Shown: positions 15,301-17,750 of the stretch, piece after piece
How the letters are laid out: each line of letters opens with the position of its first letter
Numbering within the stretch: the stretch's first letter is position 1
Origin: DATFPQ01 sp035264765
GTDB lineage: Bacteria; Actinomycetota; Actinomycetes; Actinomycetales; Angustibacteraceae
Assembly (NCBI GenBank): GCA_035264765.1
Contig: DATFPQ010000233.1
Location: forward strand, 1 to 17,750
Direction of reading: 5' to 3'
DNA length: 17,750 nt
Notes under the pieces: model-generated
Databases searched by the model: none
What the model saw: only the letters and a program-made list of their open reading frames with translations
Told to the model about the DNA's origin: nothing
Translations under genes and position numbers: made by a program

Positions 15301-15601
15301 CGCCGAGCCGGCGGACGACGCACGCCTCGCCGAGCACCGTACGGATCCGGGACGCGGCCGTGCGCAGGCTGGCCCGCCCGCGCCGGTCGTCCACCCGAGG
15401 CCACAGCGTCCGCACCAGGACGTCCACCGGTACCGGCTCGTCCACGTGCAGGGCCAGCAGGCGGAGCAGGTCGGCAGTCTGCGCTGTCCGCCACTCCTGA
15501 GCCGGCACCAGCTGACCGTCCGCCCGGCGGACCCGGAGCGGGCCGAGTACGCGCACCTCTGCGCGACCTCGGCTCACGTCTATGGCGTCGTCCTGGCTCA
15601 T
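12359..15601 (-). CDS. BTAD/SARP-type transcriptional regulator with degenerate ATPase and TPR-like domains
   Basis: A 1080-residue AfsR/SARP-like regulator. An OmpR-type winged helix occupies about residues 15-110 (VRVLGPLRV, ADLLRLLALH, LVRTLWP, ASLRTAASRIRTVLG). The bacterial transcriptional activation domain runs to about 255 (ALMRAWRGLGETPRALQVYDRCRRTL is within it). A STAND/MalT-like ATPase domain covers about 265-480, and helical TPR-like repeats fill the C-terminus. A Pro/Gly/Ala/Ser-rich linker at about 702-760 splits the helical part. The P-loop reads GTAGVGIT (296-303), with isoleucine 302 where lysine is expected, whereas Walker B LALDDAH (D348, D349) is intact. Ligand and targets are unknown. 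I chose ATG 15601 with GGTTGGGGG upstream; TTG at 15610 would add three residues. It diverges from the transglycosylase gene, a possible target. Confidence 0.9.
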   Translation of the reverse strand: MSQDDAIDVSRGRAEVRVLGPLRVRRADGQLVPAQEWRTAQTADLLRLLALHVDEPVPVDVLVRTLWPRVDDRRGRASLRTAASRIRTVLGEACVVRRLGGLVLTDVWVDAHAYSTLATEARRHVVTGDLAHAVTTAREAEALHLGSFRSHHDNADWALRERDTLEAVCRHLVADAADAAVSLSWWHDAVDLAERSLDGEPVSERAYRALMRAWRGLGETPRALQVYDRCRRTLAEELGSDPSPATQALYQELLADEPVVPPVPRFCGREHELQWLREVSREAAASGQPQVVLLRGTAGVGITRLLDEAWRGGPVPVMHLTATAGVDPWPGLAELVPADGRPAVLALDDAHLVGATGLDALALGLRQLRGPVTVVLAGRGAAYAGFVHALAEPVGRHLGARLSSMQLPPLAEEEVVELCEAVLQGAVSPQLTEAVLEATGGQPGAVVDVVRDWAGAGRVAATSEGLVVTRADGAGHPRPQVRQLLTRAVDRLTAPELDLLHVLAVLARPVPAELLLPLLARGDDRVASAEDDRRWLQSALDRLVDLSLVTAGHSGFAPRDALLADAALGWLRPSALRALHRRVAERADIPEAERVRHWGEAGEPQLAQVAAMDAAAEAVAEGRHEQARRHLRRLCRAQDMPDAEPADRMELFERLGDVCATLGRTREAADAYEAGAGLARDHGLAELSRLEGKRAAAHGGVFAEPAAASSSVGPGRPGPSSVLHAVPRPRAMESGAPGASGEPHAQAPAGRRTPLTPGPEIDERFLRAAVAADEGDDPDERACLRALLAWRVCVPRRQFRAARHWARESLSLTVDPQVCVQALVADAMPGALLGNGEAAETTLDRAFGLTASAAPPTAAWLAALRAVVAHDLGHPSFAGLLEEVRSLGVLAGEHAWLLVRTATERGNLAAAAQADRVPVPDGMPPVLRQLRSCASATLALAQGREDDARRLLLGVVDLARSTGATLLVPEAAARLVMLEAPHNLPLARRRFELFDWSVGSDTWLPRESVLRLLARAAVRSADGRPDDAAECAAAAADTAESTGLVRMAALAHRHRAACLAAAASSGRASQWAVPDAAWAP

Positions 15602-15644
15602 GGCCCCCAACCGGCTCGGAGCGATCCCGTCCGGACGCTACTCC

Positions 15645-15666
15645 GCACCAAGGTTGATCGTGGTGC
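15645..15666. promoter_or_regulatory. Inverted repeat GCACCA-N10-TGGTGC upstream of regulator
   Basis: GCACCA at 15645-15650 and TGGTGC at 15661-15666 form a perfect 6-bp inverted repeat with a 10-bp spacer, 44-65 bp upstream of the regulator ATG and about 155 bp upstream of the transglycosylase. The size and placement suit a dimeric DNA-binding protein. SARP regulators usually prefer direct repeats, so another factor is as likely as autoregulation. Confidence 0.35.
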
Positions 15667-15733
15667 TTTCTCTTCGACAAGGGAGCCGCGGTGCCGGGAC
15701 CGCCGCCCTTGTCCTAGCTCGGTCGGTGATCGT

Positions 15734-15765
15734 TTGACGCCCGTGTAACGCTCGGGGTTCACAAT
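15734..15765 (+). promoter_or_regulatory. Candidate promoter/MtrA-like site for transglycosylase gene
   Basis: TTGACG at 15734-15739 looks like a -35 box, with TTCACA at 15758-15763 as a weak -10 at 18 bp spacing. TTGAC and GTAAC (15745-15749) also form a loose direct repeat. The response regulator MtrA of actinobacteria controls cell-wall hydrolase genes through GTAAC-like direct repeats, so this is a candidate, not a confident, site. Confidence 0.25.
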
Positions 15766-15821
15766 GGAGCGCGTCGGCCCATCGGCGGCAGGCACCCGGA
15801 CCGTCAGGAAGGCTGACCCAC

Positions 15822-17543
15822 ATGCGGGCACCCCGACGCGCGACCTCCACGGCCGCCGCCGTCCTGCTCGTCGTGCTGCCTGCGACGGCGGCCCCCAGCG
15901 TCGGATCCAACGCCGCCCCGGCCGTCCCGGAGGCCGGAACGCAGGTCATGCCACCCCTCCCGGTGGAGTCGGCCGTCCCCGCGCCGGCCCCCACAGCGCA
16001 GGGCACGGTCCCGCCCGTCGTCCCCGGCGCTCCGGTGCCGACCGGTGCGGTCGCGACAGGGGCCCCCGTCGGCAGCGGCGCGTATGCCGGTGAGGTCGTT
16101 GACGGCATCCCCGCGGCGGCGCTGCGCGCCTACCGCTCCGCGGCCGCCACCATCGCCGCCCAGGACCCGTCCTGCGGGCTGGACTGGGCGCTCCTCGCGG
16201 GCATCGGCCGGGTCGAGTCCAACCACGGACGCTACGGCGGCTCGGTCCCCGACGCGGGGGGCGTCGTGAGCCCGGCGATCCTCGGCCCGGTGCTCAGCGG
16301 GGGGCCCGGGATGGCGCGGATCTCCGACCACGACGGTGGCCGGCTGGACGGCGATGCGACCTTCGACCGCGCCGTGGGACCGATGCAGTTCATCCCGTCG
16401 ACCTGGCAGATGTCCGCCGCGGACGGCGACGGCGACGGGGTCGCGAACCCCTCTGACCTGGACGACGCGGCGTTGGCCGCCGGACGGTACCTCTGTGCGG
16501 GGAAGGCCCACGTCGGCGACGTCGCCGGCGCCCGCGCCGCACTGTTCCGGTACAACCGCTCCGACGCGTACGGCGCACGGGTGCTCTGGCTGGCCGCTGC
16601 CTACCGCGGCGGCGGCAACATCGCCACGCTGCTGAACGCCGGCCCGGCTGACACCCCTCCGCCGTACGTCCCGACCCTGGGGGGCCCGCGCTCCGTGCCG
16701 CCGGTCGTCCCCGCCCCGCAGGCGCCGGTGCAGGCCCCGGCGGAGGCCCCGGCCGCGCCGGCACCGGAGATCAACGTGACGATCGTGGTCGCGGCGCCGC
16801 CCGCCTCGGTCACCGCGGTGCCGTCGACCACCACGCAGCGGCCGTCGACGACCACGCAGCGGCCGTCGACGACCAAGACCTCGACGACCACGACCTCGAC
16901 GACCACGACCTCGACGACCACCCTGCCGCCGAGCACGGTGCGCACGACGCCGAGCGGTACCACCAGCAGCACGACGTCGACCACCAGCCCCACGAGCACG
17001 TCGTCGAGCTCGACGAGCAGCCCGACGACGAGCCCCAGCAGCGACCCCACCAGCACGACGGACCCGACGACGAGCCCCACGACCAGCCCGAGCAGCGAGT
17101 CGAGCCCGACGTCCAGCCCGACCTCGAGCGGCACGGCCAGCTCGACGCCGCGAACCAGCGTGTCGCCCAGCTCCACGGTGAACTCCACCGTCGACCGGGT
17201 CGCCGGCCCGACCTCGAGCGCTACGTCGTCCTCGACCAAGAAGCCGAGCAAGGCCCCGAGCTCGCCGTCGAGCACCAGCCCGACGTCGTCCGCCACGTCC
17301 AAGGACGACACGACGGACTGCACGACCCCGGCGGCCGACGCGGCGGACAAGGGCGAGACCGACAAGCAGTCGGCCGACACGGCGGACCGGCGCGAGACCG
17401 CCAAGCAGTCGGCCGACGCCGCACCCGAGAGCGACAAGGAGTCGGCCGACGCCGAGCGGCGGACCGACAACGAGGCGGCCGACGAGGCGACCTGCGAGGA
17501 CGACGCCACGGACGATACGACGCAGGAGCGCCCGAACCGGTAG
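15822..17543 (+). CDS. Secreted GH103/MltB-like lytic transglycosylase with Ser/Thr stalk and charged repeat tail
   Basis: A 573-residue exported peptidoglycan lytic transglycosylase. The N-terminus MRAPRRATSTAAAVLLVVLP is a signal peptide, probably cut near ATAA-P. A Pro/Ala/Val-rich stretch leads to the catalytic domain at about 95-275. It shows GIGRVESNHGR with catalytic E132, AVGPMQFIPSTWQ at 185-197, and the MltB-type DGDGDGVANPSDLDDAALAAGRYL with its Asp-rich turn. C118 and C225 may form a disulfide. Residues about 333-490 are Ser/Thr-rich (PSTTTQR and TSTTT repeats), probably extended and perhaps glycosylated. Residues 509-556 form four charged repeats of 11-13 residues flanked by C500 and C558. 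The ATG has AGGAAGG at 15806-15812. No transmembrane anchor or LPXTG motif is seen at the end, so the protein is either secreted free or held by its tail. Confidence 0.88.
   Translation: MRAPRRATSTAAAVLLVVLPATAAPSVGSNAAPAVPEAGTQVMPPLPVESAVPAPAPTAQGTVPPVVPGAPVPTGAVATGAPVGSGAYAGEVVDGIPAAALRAYRSAAATIAAQDPSCGLDWALLAGIGRVESNHGRYGGSVPDAGGVVSPAILGPVLSGGPGMARISDHDGGRLDGDATFDRAVGPMQFIPSTWQMSAADGDGDGVANPSDLDDAALAAGRYLCAGKAHVGDVAGARAALFRYNRSDAYGARVLWLAAAYRGGGNIATLLNAGPADTPPPYVPTLGGPRSVPPVVPAPQAPVQAPAEAPAAPAPEINVTIVVAAPPASVTAVPSTTTQRPSTTTQRPSTTKTSTTTTSTTTTSTTTLPPSTVRTTPSGTTSSTTSTTSPTSTSSSSTSSPTTSPSSDPTSTTDPTTSPTTSPSSESSPTSSPTSSGTASSTPRTSVSPSSTVNSTVDRVAGPTSSATSSSTKKPSKAPSSPSSTSPTSSATSKDDTTDCTTPAADAADKGETDKQSADTADRRETAKQSADAAPESDKESADAERRTDNEAADEATCEDDATDDTTQERPNR
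16821..16922 (+). repeat. Tandem repeats encoding Thr/Ser-rich stalk
   Basis: Two 21-bp units encode PSTTTQR (16821-16841 and 16842-16862), followed by a degenerate third beginning PSTT. Three 15-bp units then encode TSTTT (16878-16922). The units are nearly identical at the DNA level, so slippage or recombination could change stalk length. Confidence 0.85.
17346..17489 (+). repeat. Charged 13-residue repeats in transglycosylase tail
   Basis: Four units are visible: 17346-17384 (DKGETDKQSADTA), 17385-17423 (DRRETAKQSADAA), 17424-17456 (PESDKESADAE) and 17457-17489 (RRTDNEAADEA). The first two are 39 bp and the last two have lost two codons. The core is (K/R)xE(T/S)xKxSAD and is likely helical. 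Confidence 0.8.
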
Positions 17544-17544
17544 T

Positions 17545-17560
17545 CAGCCGGCACCGGCTG
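17545..17560. other. GC hairpin directly after transglycosylase stop
   Basis: CAGCCGG-CA-CCGGCTG is a perfect short palindrome two bases after the TAG. It has no U tract. It sits ahead of the stronger terminator and may stabilise the 3' end of the message. Confidence 0.4.
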
Positions 17561-17576
17561 GTCCCCACATCGACAC

Positions 17577-17607
17577 AAACGGCGCACGCTGCTGCGTGCG
17601 CCGTTTT
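17577..17607. terminator. Strong intrinsic terminator
   Basis: AAACGGCGCACGC pairs perfectly with GCGTGCGCCGTTT around a TGCT loop (13-bp stem), followed by one more T. The A/T ends of the stem give a short U run in both directions. It can therefore serve both the transglycosylase gene and the convergent gene at the right edge. Confidence 0.85.
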
Positions 17608-17634
17608 GCATGGGCGTGTGGAGTTGGCCGGTGT

Positions 17635-17750
17635 TCAGCCGACCTCGTCCGGGTCGGCCAGCAGCTTCGTCGTCCGGGTCACCTCGATCACCCGGCGAGG
17701 TCCCTTCTGCAGTGACGCCAGCCGGACCCACCCGCCCCCGAGGGCGGCCC
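17635..17750 (-). CDS. 3' end of a possible STAS-domain (anti-sigma antagonist-like) protein
   Basis: Only the last 37 codons lie in the window; the gene continues beyond the right edge. The readable part, AALGGGWVRLASLQKGPRRV then IEVTRTTKLLADPDEVG, resembles the end of STAS-domain proteins of the RsbV/SpoIIAA type, where a GG-V+LA strand, a +RV helix and an I-TKLL strand close the domain. The frame, the TGA at 17635-17637 and the adjacent shared terminator support a real gene. The family call is tentative because the phosphorylatable serine region is not visible. Confidence 0.5.
   Translation of the reverse strand, partial: AALGGGWVRLASLQKGPRRVIEVTRTTKLLADPDEVG

Noticed and set aside
13712..15748. 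Long open frame (678 codons) antisense to the SARP/BTAD regulator
   Set aside because: Its composition (Arg, Gln, Val, His-rich) is what the reverse strand of high-GC coding sequence gives. It matches no family, while the opposite strand encodes recognisable domains.
15602..15821. A c-di-AMP (ydaO-type) riboswitch, often found upstream of actinobacterial wall hydrolases
   Set aside because: I could not find the conserved ydaO core segments in this 220-bp region.
17544..17557. CAGCCGGCACCGG shared between the hairpin after the transglycosylase and the element at 6659-6671
   Set aside because: A 13-base match of pure CG-rich character is expected by chance in a GC-rich window of this size, and the contexts differ.
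16601..17731. Minus-strand frame with very hydrophobic Val/Leu-rich repeats that looks like a membrane protein
   Set aside because: The hydrophobic pattern arises from reading the Ser/Thr-rich repeats of the transglycosylase backwards. No start signal or known family supports it.

Overview
This is a chromosomal stretch from a very high-GC actinobacterium. GTG starts, TAGGGT-type -10 elements and long open shadow frames on both strands fit this. So do the gene families: LigC-type ATP-dependent DNA ligase, a DUF4032 kinase-like protein, a UPF0303 protein, a BTAD/SARP regulator with a C-terminal ATPase, and an actinobacterial GH103-like transglycosylase. The mix resembles Geodermatophilaceae, Frankiales or nearby orders, but I cannot fix the genus. 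I see no insertion sequence, prophage, tRNA, rRNA or CRISPR array. Twelve complete genes and one partial gene fill the window, and no gap without a gene exceeds 300 bases.

Left part (1-6650): a GH13 alpha-glucosidase and a small UspA-like protein run leftward. Diverging from them is a LigC-like DNA ligase. It converges on a trypsin-like/PDZ protease that has no export signal. Diverging from the protease is a membrane-anchored alpha/beta hydrolase, whose 3' end overlaps that of a RibD-C-type reductase by 23 bp.

Middle part (6650-12360): a DUF4032 protein with an intact set of kinase-like catalytic residues is followed by a ZapE/AFG1-like ATPase that appears to be leaderless. Next comes a leftward pair in which treZ (trehalose release from maltooligosyl-trehalose) overlaps a UPF0303 gene by 4 bp. 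A polyphosphate kinase 2 gene diverges from treZ. The reductase/DUF4032 divergent gap carries two inverted copies of a 20-bp element, one in front of each gene.

Right part (12359-17750): a 1080-residue SARP/BTAD-type regulator, whose P-loop has lost its lysine, shares its stop codon palindrome with ppk2. Diverging from it is a secreted GH103/MltB-like lytic transglycosylase. That protein carries a long Ser/Thr-rich stalk and an unusual charged 13-residue repeat tail, and ends at a strong hairpin terminator. The 3' end of a gene resembling a STAS-domain anti-sigma antagonist closes the window.

The alpha-glucosidase, TreZ and PPK2 suggest alpha-glucan/trehalose and polyphosphate handling, and the UspA-like and HtrA-like proteins suggest stress response. 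The genes lie in short independent units, so I infer no single pathway or operon for the window. I find no clear new multi-gene system. The best leads are the paired 20-bp element with the DUF4032 kinase-like gene, the degenerate-P-loop regulator, and the tail of the transglycosylase.
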